DNA of 64,000 nucleotides, from positions 114,917-178,916 of the forward strand of contig CAMCVP010000003.1 of the NCBI GenBank assembly GCA_945881835.1, in the 5' to 3' direction. Positions 17,782 through 27,409 of the stretch are shown piece by piece. The stretch comes from Chryseobacterium gleum. GTDB taxonomy: Bacteria; Bacteroidota; Bacteroidia; Flavobacteriales_D; Sanyastnellaceae. Below the pieces are notes generated by a model, which was not told where the DNA came from, made no database searches, and was given only the letters and a program-made list of their open reading frames with translations. A program made the translations under genes and the position numbers. How positions within the stretch are numbered: the first letter of the stretch is position 1; every line of letters starts with the position of its first letter.

Positions 17782-18330
17782 ATGTCTAGAGTTTTTTTCG
17801 TGTTATTTGTAGCAATCCAAGCCATAAGTTTCCAATCCATAGGACAAAAAAAGAGCTTGCCTGACTGGTTAGCTGCTGAGAAAAAGAACGATAAGTTGGT
17901 TTATGTAAATGGGGTGACCATTGCGAACGATACTGACGCTGAAATGCCTACTCACATTACCGTTGAACTCATTGGAACTGAATCGAAAAAAGCAACTTTT
18001 GATACTTTTAGTGATAGAGGGAATTTTGAGTTTTTCCTCAGACCGAACGCAATTTATCACATCGCTTTTGAAAAGGACGGCTATTTAACTAAAATGCTTG
18101 AGGTGGTTACTGACAACATTCCTGATAAAGATTGGAAGGTTGGTTTTGTTCTGGAATTGCAAGTCTCGATGGAAATTTCGGTTGAAGGATTCAGTGAAGA
18201 ACTGCAATCTTCTCCTTACGCAAGATGCATGTATAGTTCCAAAACAAGAAAAATTGAATTTGACAAAGTGTTTTCAAAAGAGTCTAAGGCGTCTTGGGAA
18301 AAGGAGCGGTTACGTTGCTTAAAGAAGTAG
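17782..18330 (+). CDS. Secreted carboxypeptidase-regulatory-like domain protein
   Basis: A 182-residue protein with a signal peptide (residues 1-22, ending SIG/Q). One beta-sandwich similar to CarboxypepD_reg domains follows: VYVNGVTIANDTDAEMPTHIT, then FDTFSDRGNFEFFLRP and YHIAFEKDGYLTKML. The C-terminal third is helical and basic (SKTRKIEFDKVFSKESKASW). Single-domain proteins of this kind are common in Bacteroidota envelopes; function unknown. It ends 1 base before the convergent dehydrogenase gene. Confidence 0.65.
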   Translation: MSRVFFVLFVAIQAISFQSIGQKKSLPDWLAAEKKNDKLVYVNGVTIANDTDAEMPTHITVELIGTESKKATFDTFSDRGNFEFFLRPNAIYHIAFEKDGYLTKMLEVVTDNIPDKDWKVGFVLELQVSMEISVEGFSEELQSSPYARCMYSSKTRKIEFDKVFSKESKASWEKERLRCLKK

Positions 18331-18331
18331 T

Positions 18332-19270
18332 CTAAAGAGCATAATGCTCTTTTATTTTTTCATACAGGACATACGATAGCTTGTAATAGCTTTCTTTGGT
18401 CCATCCGGCTATATGCGGCGTGAGTAAGACGTTGGAGTAGGTAAGAAGCTTTTCGAAAAGAGGATTGTCATTCAAACCTTCTAAAGAAGATTTTTCAAAT
18501 GGAAGCACGTCAAGAGCGGCATGCGAAACAATTCCACTATCAATCGCATTCATTAAGTCCTGGGCGTTTACGTGACCTCCACGCGAGGTGTTAATGAATA
18601 CAATTTTCTTTTTGAATGAATTGAAGAATGCGGCGTTAGCATATTCTTTTGTTTCTTCACTTAAGGGGAGGTGCAAACTAACAACATCGGCCGTTTCAAA
18701 TATTTCTTGAAGTGGAACACGTTTAGCCAATGAACCGAACGAACGTTCGGTGTACTTGTCATAAGCTATAATATCCAATCCGAAACTGCTGAGTTTTTTC
18801 GCCACACTTTGTCCCATATGGCCAAAGCCAATGAGAGCAATTGTTTTATCCTTGATTTCAAATCCTCGATGTTCTTCGCGAAGCCATTCTTTTCGTCGCA
18901 CACTTGCATTCGCAACATGAAGGTTATTGGCTAGAGATAAAAGCAGACCTATCACATGTTCTCCAACGGCATCGCTGTTTCCCTCGGGAGAAGAAAAGAC
19001 TTTGATGTTGTGTTGAGCGCAACTCTCTAAATCAATAATCTCAAGACCGGAGCCACTGCGGGCGATAAATTCTAAATTCTGAGCATCTTCTATAAGTTTG
19101 GCATCGAAGGAGATTCTGCTTCTAAGCACTACACCTTGGTAATCGGAAATATGATGCAGTAATTCAGCATATGTAATGGTGTAATTGAATTCGCATTCAA
19201 AACCCAATTCAATAAGTTTTTCGGAAAGAATTGGATGAACAGTTTCCAAAAACAGGATTCGCTTTCCCAT
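18332..19270 (-). CDS. D-isomer-specific 2-hydroxyacid dehydrogenase (SerA-like)
   Basis: NAD-dependent dehydrogenase, 312 residues. The catalytic Arg lies in ARSGSGLEIIDLESC, the Rossmann motif in LIGFGHMGQSVAKKL (about residues 145-160), FINTSRGGHVN is the second cofactor loop, and the catalytic His is in LLTPHIAGWT. There is no C-terminal ACT domain, so it could be a short phosphoglycerate dehydrogenase or another hydroxyacid reductase. The ATG overlaps the stop of mgtE by 1 nt (TAATG), so the two are co-transcribed. Confidence 0.85.
   Translation of the reverse strand: MGKRILFLETVHPILSEKLIELGFECEFNYTITYAELLHHISDYQGVVLRSRISFDAKLIEDAQNLEFIARSGSGLEIIDLESCAQHNIKVFSSPEGNSDAVGEHVIGLLLSLANNLHVANASVRRKEWLREEHRGFEIKDKTIALIGFGHMGQSVAKKLSSFGLDIIAYDKYTERSFGSLAKRVPLQEIFETADVVSLHLPLSEETKEYANAAFFNSFKKKIVFINTSRGGHVNAQDLMNAIDSGIVSHAALDVLPFEKSSLEGLNDNPLFEKLLTYSNVLLTPHIAGWTKESYYKLSYVLYEKIKEHYAL
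18334..18360 (+). terminator. Rightward terminator inside the 3' end of the convergent dehydrogenase gene
   Basis: AAAGAGC/GCTCTTT stem with an ATAAT loop, followed on the plus strand by TATTTTTTC. It begins 4 nt after the stop of the 17782-18330 gene and lies within the last codons of the opposing gene. Confidence 0.75.
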
Positions 19271-20655
19271 TAAAACAAACTATGGGGTAAGTGCGCGAAA
19301 TGCGTTAAAAAATAGTGCCCAACACTGAAGTAAATGATAAGTCCTACAATGTCATTTGCAGTGGTCACGAAAGGGCCAGTGGCTAACGCTGGGTCAATAT
19401 TTAATTTGTCTAACATCAGAGGAAAGAACGTTCCGCTTAAGCTGGCGAATATTATCACGCTGAATAAAGCAATAGAAGCGGTAAGACTTAACACGAGCTC
19501 GAAGTGGAAGAGTTGACTTGCAAAGAATATTAGGATTCCGCAAACAGAAGCGTTCAATAGGCCTACTCCAAATTCCTTAACTAATTTCTGCCAAACAGTT
19601 TCGTCGAATGCGCTTTGATTAGCAAGGGCGCGAACAACAAGTGCGGCAGATTGTACTCCAACATTTCCTCCTGTAGCCGCAATAAGAGGCATGAAAACAG
19701 CCATAGCAGGATGTTCCGTGATATCGAAAACTCCAATAATATACGCTCCGCTCATTCCGCCTATCATTCCGATCAACAACCACGGTAGTCTTGCGCGAGT
19801 GAGCGTCCAGATGCTGTCGCTCGACTCAACGTCTTCCGAGATACCACTCGCCAATTGGTAATCGCGATTGGCTTCTTCTTGCATCAAATCGACCACGTCG
19901 TCAATGGTAATTCTTCCAACTAACTTTTTATCTTCATCGAGAACAGGAAGAACGACTAAGTCATATTTCTTCATGATACGCATGACTTCATCTACAGGAG
20001 TGTCGACGTTCACAGAGCGAACTTTAGATTCCTTGTAAAGATCTTTCAAAGTAGCACGCATGCTGGTTGATGCGAATATTAGAGCCTTCATGCTCAATAT
20101 GCCTAACATGTGATCGTTTTCATCGATCACATAAATTGAATAGACGTGGTCTATGTATTCTGCTTGCTTGCGCATTTCGCGAATGGCCTGCGCCACCGTC
20201 CAATCTTCATGTACTGTAACCATTTCCACAGCCATCAATGCCCCTGCCGTACCTTCGGCGTAGGTCATGAGGTCCATGATATCGCTCGCTTGCTCTTCGT
20301 CTTCAAGCAAGGCAATTACTTCTTCTTGCTTTTCTTCACTTAAGCCCGCGAGTACGTCGGCCGCGTCATCGGAGTCAATGTTTTCTATTAACTCTTCCGC
20401 AATTTCTCGGCTGGTAAGATTTGATAAAAGGGTATCTTGAATGTCTTCATCCAATTCAAGCATTACCTCTGCAGCTGTCTCTTCATCGAGAATGCGGTAG
20501 AGGTATACACCTTCTTGGGTAGGAAGCTCGTTTATAATTTCAGCAACGTCTGCTGGGTGAAGATCTTTGGTAAATTCGTGTACAGCACTATCCTTCCCTT
20601 CGCCTATCCATTTGCGGAGGTCTGACAACAACTCTTTTGTAAGTTCGAACTGCAC
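19270..20655 (-). CDS. mgtE: Magnesium transporter MgtE
   Basis: Mg2+ channel gated by cytosolic magnesium. The 461 residues comprise the MgtE N domain (helical repeats, LHPADVAEIINELP region), two CBS domains (about residues 140-260, with PVDEVMRIMKKYDLVVLPVLD), a plug helix and five membrane helices with the family signature MPLIAATGGNVGVQSAALV. Start is GTG at 20655. Promoter TACCTTTG lies upstream, in the spacer shared with the divergent metalloprotease. Confidence 0.94.
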   Translation of the reverse strand: MQFELTKELLSDLRKWIGEGKDSAVHEFTKDLHPADVAEIINELPTQEGVYLYRILDEETAAEVMLELDEDIQDTLLSNLTSREIAEELIENIDSDDAADVLAGLSEEKQEEVIALLEDEEQASDIMDLMTYAEGTAGALMAVEMVTVHEDWTVAQAIREMRKQAEYIDHVYSIYVIDENDHMLGILSMKALIFASTSMRATLKDLYKESKVRSVNVDTPVDEVMRIMKKYDLVVLPVLDEDKKLVGRITIDDVVDLMQEEANRDYQLASGISEDVESSDSIWTLTRARLPWLLIGMIGGMSGAYIIGVFDITEHPAMAVFMPLIAATGGNVGVQSAALVVRALANQSAFDETVWQKLVKEFGVGLLNASVCGILIFFASQLFHFELVLSLTASIALFSVIIFASLSGTFFPLMLDKLNIDPALATGPFVTTANDIVGLIIYFSVGHYFLTHFAHLPHSLF

Positions 20656-20695
20656 GGGGAGGATTCCATTTAAAGGGTTAATTTTTTTACCTCGG

Positions 20696-20703
20696 CAAAG
20701 GTA
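20696..20703 (-). promoter_or_regulatory. -7 box of mgtE
   Basis: TACCTTTG on the minus strand, about 40 nt before the GTG start; exact match to TAnnTTTG. Confidence 0.65.
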
Positions 20704-20753
20704 AGTTATTTTTAACGTAACCTGATTTATATTCGCCTATCTAAATTTTGAAA

Positions 20754-23327
20754 ATGAAAAAGCATTTAGCATTGTTTGCCATTGCCCTTTCCGGAGTATT
20801 GGTACTTCCGGCATACGGAACAGTTGATCCTGTAAAAAAGAAAAAGGAGCCAGTTAAAAAAGAAGAGAAAAAGCCAGAGGATAAGTTCGGCGATTTGGTA
20901 AAAAAGTGCAACAAGAAAGAAGGTCTTCTAACTTTCTACACAGATACAGTTACCGGAAAAACGTACATTGAAATTCAAAAGGCGCAATTGAATCAAGAGT
21001 TCATCTATTTCAATTACATTGAAAACGCTCCGGTTGAAACAGGCTACCACAAGGGCGCGTTTGGAGATTCGAAGATTGTTGTCTTCAAAAAGAATTATGA
21101 GCGTTTAGAAATTGTTCAACCTAACACGAACTATTACTATGACCCTTCCAACGCAATAAGCAAATCCTCTTTTTCGAACATCAACAATCCAGTTTTAGCA
21201 TCAGAAAAAATTGAAGCGACTAGCCTGGATGGAAGCAAGATTCTTATTGATGGCGACGCATTGTTATTGTCTGAGAAAATGCAGTTGGTTAAGATGCCAG
21301 CACCTCGCGGTGGAGATGCGCCATTGGGAAGTTTGAGCAAAGAGAAATCGAAGGTGAATTCTATTCGCACTTACAAAGAGAATTCAGAAATTGTTGTGTC
21401 TTATGTATACGAGACGAGTTCTCCAAACATTGGTGGAGATGCGGTTGCAGATGGAAGAAACGTGACCGTTCAATACCAACATTCGTTCTTATCTGTTCCG
21501 CAAAACAACTTCAAGCCTCGTTTCGACGATCCACGAGTTGGATATTTCACCACTCAGGTAAACGACATGACTGTTGCTTCAGCAACACCTTGGAGAGATG
21601 TCATTCATCGTTGGAATTTGGAAAAGAAAAATCCAAATGAAAAATTGAGTGAGCCTATTCAACCCATTACCTTCTGGATGGAAAACACCACCCCAGTTGA
21701 GTTTCGTCCATTAATTAAAGAGGCAGTAGAGCGTTGGAATGTGGCTTATGAAGCAGCAGGATTTAAGAATGCCGTTGTATGCTTGCAACAACCCGATGAT
21801 GCAACTTGGGATGCAGGAGATATTCGTTACAACGTTTTGCGTTGGACATCTACACCGGCGCCACCATTTGGTGGTTATGGTCCAAGCTTCGTGAATCCGC
21901 GTACAGGCGAGATTTTAGGAGCAGACATTATGTTGGAATGGGTTGCTTTAACCAATCGCGTTTATGCAGACCGCACTTTCCGTCTAGGAAGTTCATTAAC
22001 TGCAGAGCAAGAGCTGTTGCTGAAGGAAAAAGGAGCACGTAATCCTTTCTTGTGTAATGCTGCTGCAATGAGCAACGAGCAGTTGATTTTCGGAACCAGT
22101 GCTGCAAATGTATTAGGTGCAAGCGATTTGGAGAAGAAAGAAATTGTTCGTCAGATGTTGTATCGATTGGTGCTTCATGAAGTAGGACACACACTTGGTC
22201 TTACTCACAACATGCGTGCAAGTACGCTTCAGTCTGTTGCAGACATTAAGAATGTAGAGAAGATTAATAAGGAAGGTTTGGCGAATTCTGTAATGGAATA
22301 TCCTGCGTTCAATTATCAATTGAATCCAAAGGAGCAAGCATTGTATTGCGATGTAAAAGTTGGTCCTTACGACAAGTGGGTGATTGAATACGGATATAGC
22401 CAGGCACTATCTGATGAGCAAAAGGAGAAAGAACGTTTAGATAAGATAACAGCAAGAAGTATTGAGCATCAATTGGCATACGGAAACGATGGAGATGATA
22501 TGCGCACTGCCGGAAGAGGAATTGACCCAGATGTAAATATTTTCGATCTTTCGAGTGACCCTGTCGCTTATGGGGCAGAGCGTTGTGAATTGGTTAAAGT
22601 TGTTCTTCCAAAACTGAAAGAACATTTGATTACGTCGAATGAAAGTTATGCTGAATTGCTTCAATCTTTTTTAATTGCAACCAAAGAGTATGGCACTCAA
22701 ACAAGTGTTATGACTCGTCAGATTGGTGGTGTGCATTACGACAGAGCCTACGCAGGACAAGGTTCTTCAGTGAAGCCGTTAGAGCCAGTTTCTGAAGTGA
22801 AACAAAAAGAAGCCATGAAGGCTTTGGCTAAATATGCATTTGCAGGAGATGTTTGGAGTGAAGCCATTCCAACCTTCAATTACTTGTTGGATCAAAGAAG
22901 AGGATTTAGCCAATACTCGAAAAGCGATGACCCAAAGATTCACGATCGTATTTTAGATATGCAATCAGAGTGTCTGAATCACTTGATGCATCCGCGTGTT
23001 CATCAAAGAATCATCGATAGTTACATGTATGGAAATACATATTCTATTGATGAAGTGATGTACGATCTAACACAAGCGATTTTTGAATCTGATCTGAAGG
23101 GTGACGTGAATACCGTTCGTCAAAATCTTCAAATTGAATACACACGCAGACTTATTGATATGCTTGACGTGAAGAACAGATACGACAACGTTTCTCAAGG
23201 TGTGGCGTTATCGGAATTGAAACGTATTCAGAAAATGGAAGTGGGAAATGTTGCAGGGAGCGCTTTAACTAAAGCACACAGAGCGCACGTTATTCAATTG
23301 ATTGAAGACTCGCTGAGCGCGAAATAA
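20754..23327 (+). CDS. Secreted zinc-dependent metalloprotease (DUF5117/DUF5118-type)
   Basis: An 857-residue exported protein with a signal peptide (MKKHLALFAIALSGVLVLPAYG), a Lys/Glu-rich spacer (residues 25-45), the large N-terminal domain of this Bacteroidota family, and a metzincin-like catalytic centre LHEVGHTLGLTHNMRAS (HExxHxxGxxH-type, about residue 475). FWMENTTPVEFRPLIKEAVERWN precedes the site, as in the family. ATG 20754 is used instead of an upstream TTG. The 3' end is 3 bases from the convergent NlpC/P60 gene. Confidence 0.88.
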   Translation: MKKHLALFAIALSGVLVLPAYGTVDPVKKKKEPVKKEEKKPEDKFGDLVKKCNKKEGLLTFYTDTVTGKTYIEIQKAQLNQEFIYFNYIENAPVETGYHKGAFGDSKIVVFKKNYERLEIVQPNTNYYYDPSNAISKSSFSNINNPVLASEKIEATSLDGSKILIDGDALLLSEKMQLVKMPAPRGGDAPLGSLSKEKSKVNSIRTYKENSEIVVSYVYETSSPNIGGDAVADGRNVTVQYQHSFLSVPQNNFKPRFDDPRVGYFTTQVNDMTVASATPWRDVIHRWNLEKKNPNEKLSEPIQPITFWMENTTPVEFRPLIKEAVERWNVAYEAAGFKNAVVCLQQPDDATWDAGDIRYNVLRWTSTPAPPFGGYGPSFVNPRTGEILGADIMLEWVALTNRVYADRTFRLGSSLTAEQELLLKEKGARNPFLCNAAAMSNEQLIFGTSAANVLGASDLEKKEIVRQMLYRLVLHEVGHTLGLTHNMRASTLQSVADIKNVEKINKEGLANSVMEYPAFNYQLNPKEQALYCDVKVGPYDKWVIEYGYSQALSDEQKEKERLDKITARSIEHQLAYGNDGDDMRTAGRGIDPDVNIFDLSSDPVAYGAERCELVKVVLPKLKEHLITSNESYAELLQSFLIATKEYGTQTSVMTRQIGGVHYDRAYAGQGSSVKPLEPVSEVKQKEAMKALAKYAFAGDVWSEAIPTFNYLLDQRRGFSQYSKSDDPKIHDRILDMQSECLNHLMHPRVHQRIIDSYMYGNTYSIDEVMYDLTQAIFESDLKGDVNTVRQNLQIEYTRRLIDMLDVKNRYDNVSQGVALSELKRIQKMEVGNVAGSALTKAHRAHVIQLIEDSLSAK

Positions 23328-23330
23328 GAT

Positions 23331-24035
23331 TTAAAGAATTCTACGAATGAGGCGAAGGTTATGCGAATAACCTTCGCTTTTTTTATTGATACCTTGATGG
23401 TCTAAGATGTCTATTCGCAGTTCTCCTGATGCGTGAAGTATTTCGAAACTTCCATCGTTTCCCAGAATTATTCCAACATGGGTAATTCTTCCGTCTGCAT
23501 TGTCGAAGAAAGCAAGGTCTCCAGTTCTCGCTTCTGAAAGAAGCATGACATCTGTTCCTTCGGTAGCCTGTTGACACGCATCGCGTTTGATAGAAATTCC
23601 AAGCGTTTTGAAAAAGGATTGCGTAAATCCAGAACAGTCGTATCCGAAATTGGTTTTCCCTCCCCAAACATAAGGGACTCCAATGTAGGTCTTAAATAAA
23701 GCAAGCGCTTCATTGAGATTCAACAATTGACTCTGAAAATCTTCGGGTACAAAAGCGCCGAGCGGCATAAGAATGTGTTTGTTTTCGAATGCTTGGAGAG
23801 CACTTGGAAAAGCAAAAACACGATGGGTGTCAACTTCGAAAACTTGTGGTGAGAATTGTTTTTTATCTATCCATCCGCGGTATTGATCAAAGCTTGTTTC
23901 AATGAAGTACCACTTTTCGTTTTCATCAAGAACTTCATAGGTCTCACCAAAAATTAGTTGACTAACTTGTTCACTGCGATCAGAAGCTTCCGAGCGCATG
24001 GGAATGAATGAAAGAAGACATTGTCCGTTTACCAT
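23331..24035 (-). CDS. NlpC/P60 peptidoglycan hydrolase with SH3-like domain
   Basis: A 234-residue cysteine peptidase of the kind cutting gamma-D-Glu-diamino acid bonds in peptidoglycan stem peptides. An SH3b-like domain (about residues 1-70) precedes the NlpC/P60 domain: VPYVWGGKTNFGYDCSGF contains the catalytic Cys, ITHVGIILG the His, and EILHASGELR the third polar residue. No clear signal peptide is visible, so localisation is uncertain. The start ATG (24035) is 4 nt after CAAATTTG, a weak -7-like box. Confidence 0.87.
   Translation of the reverse strand: MVNGQCLLSFIPMRSEASDRSEQVSQLIFGETYEVLDENEKWYFIETSFDQYRGWIDKKQFSPQVFEVDTHRVFAFPSALQAFENKHILMPLGAFVPEDFQSQLLNLNEALALFKTYIGVPYVWGGKTNFGYDCSGFTQSFFKTLGISIKRDACQQATEGTDVMLLSEARTGDLAFFDNADGRITHVGIILGNDGSFEILHASGELRIDILDHQGINKKSEGYSHNLRLIRRIL
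23352..23384 (+). terminator. Rightward terminator embedded in the antisense NlpC/P60 gene
   Basis: An 11-bp stem GCGAAGGTTAT/ATAACCTTCGC with loop GCGA followed by seven T on the plus strand. It serves the 20754-23327 gene but lies inside the C-terminal codons of the opposing gene. Confidence 0.88.
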
Positions 24036-24125
24036 GCTTCAAATTTGGCCATAATATCGTCTTATTTCATTTTAAATGATTGTCAATTATTCAATATGGA
24101 ATGTGAATGGTTGGAAGAAAAGTGT

Positions 24126-24133
24126 ACATTTGG
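24126..24133 (+). promoter_or_regulatory. -7 box of the pterin dehydratase gene
   Basis: TACATTTG, 15 nt before the ATG at 24149; exact match to TAnnTTTG. Confidence 0.65.
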
Positions 24134-24148
24134 GAAAATTAAAGCACT

Positions 24149-24382
24149 ATGTGGCGCGAATTGGACAATAAACTCGTTAGAGAATTTCGTTTCAAAGACT
24201 TCCAAGAGGCATTTACCTTTTTAACGCGCGTTGCTTTTCTCGCGGAAAAAAGTGGACATCATCCGGCTTGGTTCAACGTATACAACTACGTGCGAATTGA
24301 ATTAAGCACACATGAAGCGGGTGATGTAGTTACAGAGAGAGATCGCAGAATGGCCGTGGCCATTGACGAAATTCTTCAATAA
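24149..24382 (+). CDS. 4a-hydroxytetrahydrobiopterin dehydratase (pterin carbinolamine dehydratase)
   Basis: Recycles the pterin cofactor after aromatic amino-acid hydroxylation, or assists molybdopterin or folate metabolism in bacteria. The 77 residues hold the signature [26 protein letters not shown] with the three catalytic His, then [16 protein letters not shown]. It is a compact single-domain form, a little short at the N-terminus ([13 protein letters not shown]). ATG at 24149. Confidence 0.9.
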   Translation: MWRELDNKLVREFRFKDFQEAFTFLTRVAFLAEKSGHHPAWFNVYNYVRIELSTHEAGDVVTERDRRMAVAIDEILQ

Positions 24383-24453
24383 ACACCGAACTTTCATAGT
24401 TAAGAGCTAAATTCGCGGCTGAAAGTAAATCTTTCAATAGGAAATCATTTTTT

Positions 24454-25548
24454 ATGACTCAACAAAACAGCTCTGCAGAAATGTCTGCAGTTACCGAAAG
24501 AATGGCGTTGCATAACCACGAACAAGTGGTCTTTTGTCAAGACAATGCAACCGGATTAAAAGCCATCGTAGCAATTCACAACACAACTTTAGGTCCAGCA
24601 GTTGGAGGAACTCGCATGTGGATGTATGCCACGGAAGGCGATGCATTAACAGATGCTTTGCGTCTTTCGCGCGGAATGACTTACAAGAGTGCACTCGCAG
24701 GATTGAATATCGGAGGCGGAAAGGCAGTCATCATTGCCGATTCAAAAAAAGATAAAAATGAAGCGCTCATGCGCAGCTTCGGAAAATTCGTCGACGGTTT
24801 AGGTGGAAGATACATCACAGCCGAAGACATGGGTATTGGCACCCGCGATATGGAGTATGTAAAGATGGAAACTGATCATGTTGTCGGATTGCCTGATTAT
24901 ATGGGTGGAGGAGGAGACCCGAGCCCAGTAACCGCCTATGGTGTTTACATGGGTATGAAGGCAAGTGTGAAAGAGCAGACAGGAAGTGAATCTCTTGCAG
25001 GCAAAACTATCGTCGTGCAAGGTGTTGGCCACGTTGGAGAATACCTTGTAGAATATTTGGTGAAAGAAAACGCTCACGTTATCATTACTGATATTTACGA
25101 AGACAGAGTAAACGATGTGGTGAAAAAGTATGGTGTTAAAGCCATTCTTCCTTCAGAAGTATACTCAACACCAATGGACATATACAGCCCGTGTGCTATG
25201 GGAGCTACTGTGAACAAAGAAACCTTGGAGCAACTTTCTTGCGGAATAATCTGCGGAGCCGCTAATAATCAATTGGCAATAGAAGCAGAAGATGGACAGC
25301 GTGTTTTGGAAAAGGGAATTCTATACGCTCCAGATTACTTGGTAAACGCTGGCGGAATTATCAATTGCTACTGGGAAATTGTAGGTTACAACCGTCAAGC
25401 TTCTTTGGCGCAGGCAGAGTTGATCTATGATACAACGCGCAGAATTTATTCTGCATCAAAAGAGAATGGAATTCCGACTTATTTAGCGGCAAACCAAATG
25501 GCAGAACAACGCATTCAGTCGATTGCGAATATTAAAACGAGACATTGA
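24454..25548 (+). CDS. Leucine (Glu/Leu/Phe/Val) dehydrogenase
   Basis: NAD-dependent oxidative deamination of branched-chain amino acids. The 364 residues show TLGPAVGGTRMWMY, the catalytic-lysine motif LNIGGGKAVIIAD (about residues 88-100), the Rossmann motif VVQGVGHVGEYL and ICGAANNQLA. LeuDH is the closest recognisable subfamily by length and by the A/G-rich catalytic motif. ATG at 24454. A variant -7 box (TAAATTCG, 24418-24425) lies upstream. nusB follows after 16 nt. Confidence 0.9.
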   Translation: MTQQNSSAEMSAVTERMALHNHEQVVFCQDNATGLKAIVAIHNTTLGPAVGGTRMWMYATEGDALTDALRLSRGMTYKSALAGLNIGGGKAVIIADSKKDKNEALMRSFGKFVDGLGGRYITAEDMGIGTRDMEYVKMETDHVVGLPDYMGGGGDPSPVTAYGVYMGMKASVKEQTGSESLAGKTIVVQGVGHVGEYLVEYLVKENAHVIITDIYEDRVNDVVKKYGVKAILPSEVYSTPMDIYSPCAMGATVNKETLEQLSCGIICGAANNQLAIEAEDGQRVLEKGILYAPDYLVNAGGIINCYWEIVGYNRQASLAQAELIYDTTRRIYSASKENGIPTYLAANQMAEQRIQSIANIKTRH

Positions 25549-25564
25549 TTAGAGGGGAAGAATT

Positions 25565-26506
25565 ATGCTAAACAGAAGACACATACGAATTAAGGTTTTA
25601 CAGATTCTCTTCGCATATTACAACGAAGAAGAACCAAACGCAGCCGCTTACGAAAAGATGTTGTTTGAAAGTGTTTATCGCTTTCGTGATTTGTATGTTG
25701 CTTTCATTCAGTTAATGGTGGAAATGCATTCCCTTTCAATTGAGAAAATTGAAGCAGGAATGAATAAGAAACTGCCTAGTCACGAAGATCTTCATCCGAA
25801 CACGAAGTTCGCGGCGAATGCGGTATTACGGATTTTATCTCACAGCAAATCGTTGGAAAAAGCCATGAAGGATAACCACCTGAAGTGGACTGAAAATCGT
25901 GATTTGTTGAAGCAGATGTTCAAAGACATTCAGGATTGCGAAGAATACCAAGCCTACTTGGCGAGCGAAGAGCGCGGCTTTGAACACGATAAAGAGATTG
26001 TGGTGAAGTTGTTCAAACGTCACTTGGTGAACTTCGAGTTAATGCATGATTATCTTGAAGATCAAGGTATTTTCTGGAACGATGATTTAGACCTTACGGC
26101 AAGTATGGTTTTGCGTTCATTGAAGTCAATTAAGGAAACAGATACCGATATTGAATTTCTTCCTTTGTGGAAGGAAGGAGACGAGGAGGAAGAGTTTTGC
26201 AGACAGTTGTTCCGCAAAACACTTGCAACAGGTGCAGATACAAAAGAACGTGTCTCTCTCGTTACTCCAAACTGGGAAACCGATCGTATTGCAATCATGG
26301 ATTTGGTGTTGTTGAAAATGGCTATTGCAGAGGCAATCTATTTTGAAAGTATTCCAACGAAAGTAACCATGAACGAATACATTGAATTGGCGAAGTTTTA
26401 CAGCACGCCAAAGTCTGCCACATTCATTAACGGTGTATTAGATACCATTATGCCGAAAATGGTCGAAGAAGGGAAAATCAAAAAGGTTGGTAGAGGATTG
26501 GTTTAA
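25565..26506 (+). CDS. nusB: Transcription antitermination factor NusB, long form
   Basis: NusB binds boxA RNA with S10 during rRNA transcription. The typical NusB fold (about 140 residues) lies in the C-terminal half (from about residue 170: RQLFRKTLATG, NWETDRIAIMDLVLLKMAIAEAIYF, IPTKVTMNEYIELAKFYSTPKSATFINGVLD; shown in parts), while the N-terminal half begins MLNRRHIRIKVLQILFAYYN, also NusB-like. At 313 residues it is about twice the E. coli length, as in other Bacteroidota. miaA follows after 6 nt. Confidence 0.9.
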   Translation: MLNRRHIRIKVLQILFAYYNEEEPNAAAYEKMLFESVYRFRDLYVAFIQLMVEMHSLSIEKIEAGMNKKLPSHEDLHPNTKFAANAVLRILSHSKSLEKAMKDNHLKWTENRDLLKQMFKDIQDCEEYQAYLASEERGFEHDKEIVVKLFKRHLVNFELMHDYLEDQGIFWNDDLDLTASMVLRSLKSIKETDTDIEFLPLWKEGDEEEEFCRQLFRKTLATGADTKERVSLVTPNWETDRIAIMDLVLLKMAIAEAIYFESIPTKVTMNEYIELAKFYSTPKSATFINGVLDTIMPKMVEEGKIKKVGRGLV

Positions 26507-26512
26507 TCATCA

Positions 26513-27409
26513 ATGAAAACGGTCATCGCTATTTCAGGACCTACGGGTGTAGGTAAAACAGCTTTAGCCATTTCATTAGCCAATCACTTTCAAACCGAAA
26601 TTATATCCTGCGACTCACGTCAGTTTTACAAGGAAATGTCCATAGGCGTTGCTCGTCCTTCAATGGAAGAGTTGAATGCTGCACGACATCATTTCATTTC
26701 TTTTTTATCTGTTGAAGAAGAATACACCGCGGGTATGTTTTCACGCGATGCTAGGGCTAAAATCCAAGAGTTGTTTCAAACGAATGAAGTTGTAATTGTT
26801 GTCGGTGGAAGCATGCTATACATGGACGCCTTGCTATACGGCTTAGATGAATTACCGGGAGATAAAGAAATTAGAAACGCGCTAAATCAACGATGTGAAG
26901 AAGAGGGCCTTTTAGTTCTAGTGGAAGAACTAAAAGCGAAAGATCCCGATTTCGCAGCAAGTGTTGATTTAGAAAACGCACATCGCGTTATTCGTGCGTT
27001 GGAAGTCATTCAAATCACGGGTAAAACGTTCTCTGAATTACGCACGAAATCGAGCGATGCAATTGACGCGAAAATTATTCATTTGTTCCTTTCTGGTGAA
27101 CGAGGATGGGTTTATGACCGAATAAACGTTCGGGTAGATAAGATGGTCGAAGAGGGACTTTTTGAGGAAGTTGAAACGCTTTTTGCATTGCGAAATCTAC
27201 AGGCTCTAAATACTGTTGGCTATAAAGAGGTTTTTACTTATTTCGAAGGAGCTTGCACGAAAGTAGAGGCCATTGCAGAGATTAAAAAGAATTCTCGAAA
27301 TTACGCCAAACGCCAGATGACTTGGTACCGCAACAAGCCGCATGTGCTTCAATTCGATGTTCAAAAGGGAGATGTTTCCGCAGCGATTATTTCTTTGCTT
27401 TCGAACTAA
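26513..27409 (+). CDS. miaA: tRNA dimethylallyltransferase
   Basis: Adds the dimethylallyl group to A37 of tRNAs reading UNN codons. The 298 residues begin with the P-loop AISGPTGVGKTALAI, followed by ISCDSRQFYKEMSIGVARPS and VVGGSMLYMDALLYGLDELP, and close with LNTVGYKEVFTYFEG and RNYAKRQMTWYRN, all family signatures. Its 3' end overlaps the convergent gene at 27387-27935 by 23 nt. Co-transcribed with nusB. Confidence 0.96.
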   Translation: MKTVIAISGPTGVGKTALAISLANHFQTEIISCDSRQFYKEMSIGVARPSMEELNAARHHFISFLSVEEEYTAGMFSRDARAKIQELFQTNEVVIVVGGSMLYMDALLYGLDELPGDKEIRNALNQRCEEEGLLVLVEELKAKDPDFAASVDLENAHRVIRALEVIQITGKTFSELRTKSSDAIDAKIIHLFLSGERGWVYDRINVRVDKMVEEGLFEEVETLFALRNLQALNTVGYKEVFTYFEGACTKVEAIAEIKKNSRNYAKRQMTWYRNKPHVLQFDVQKGDVSAAIISLLSN

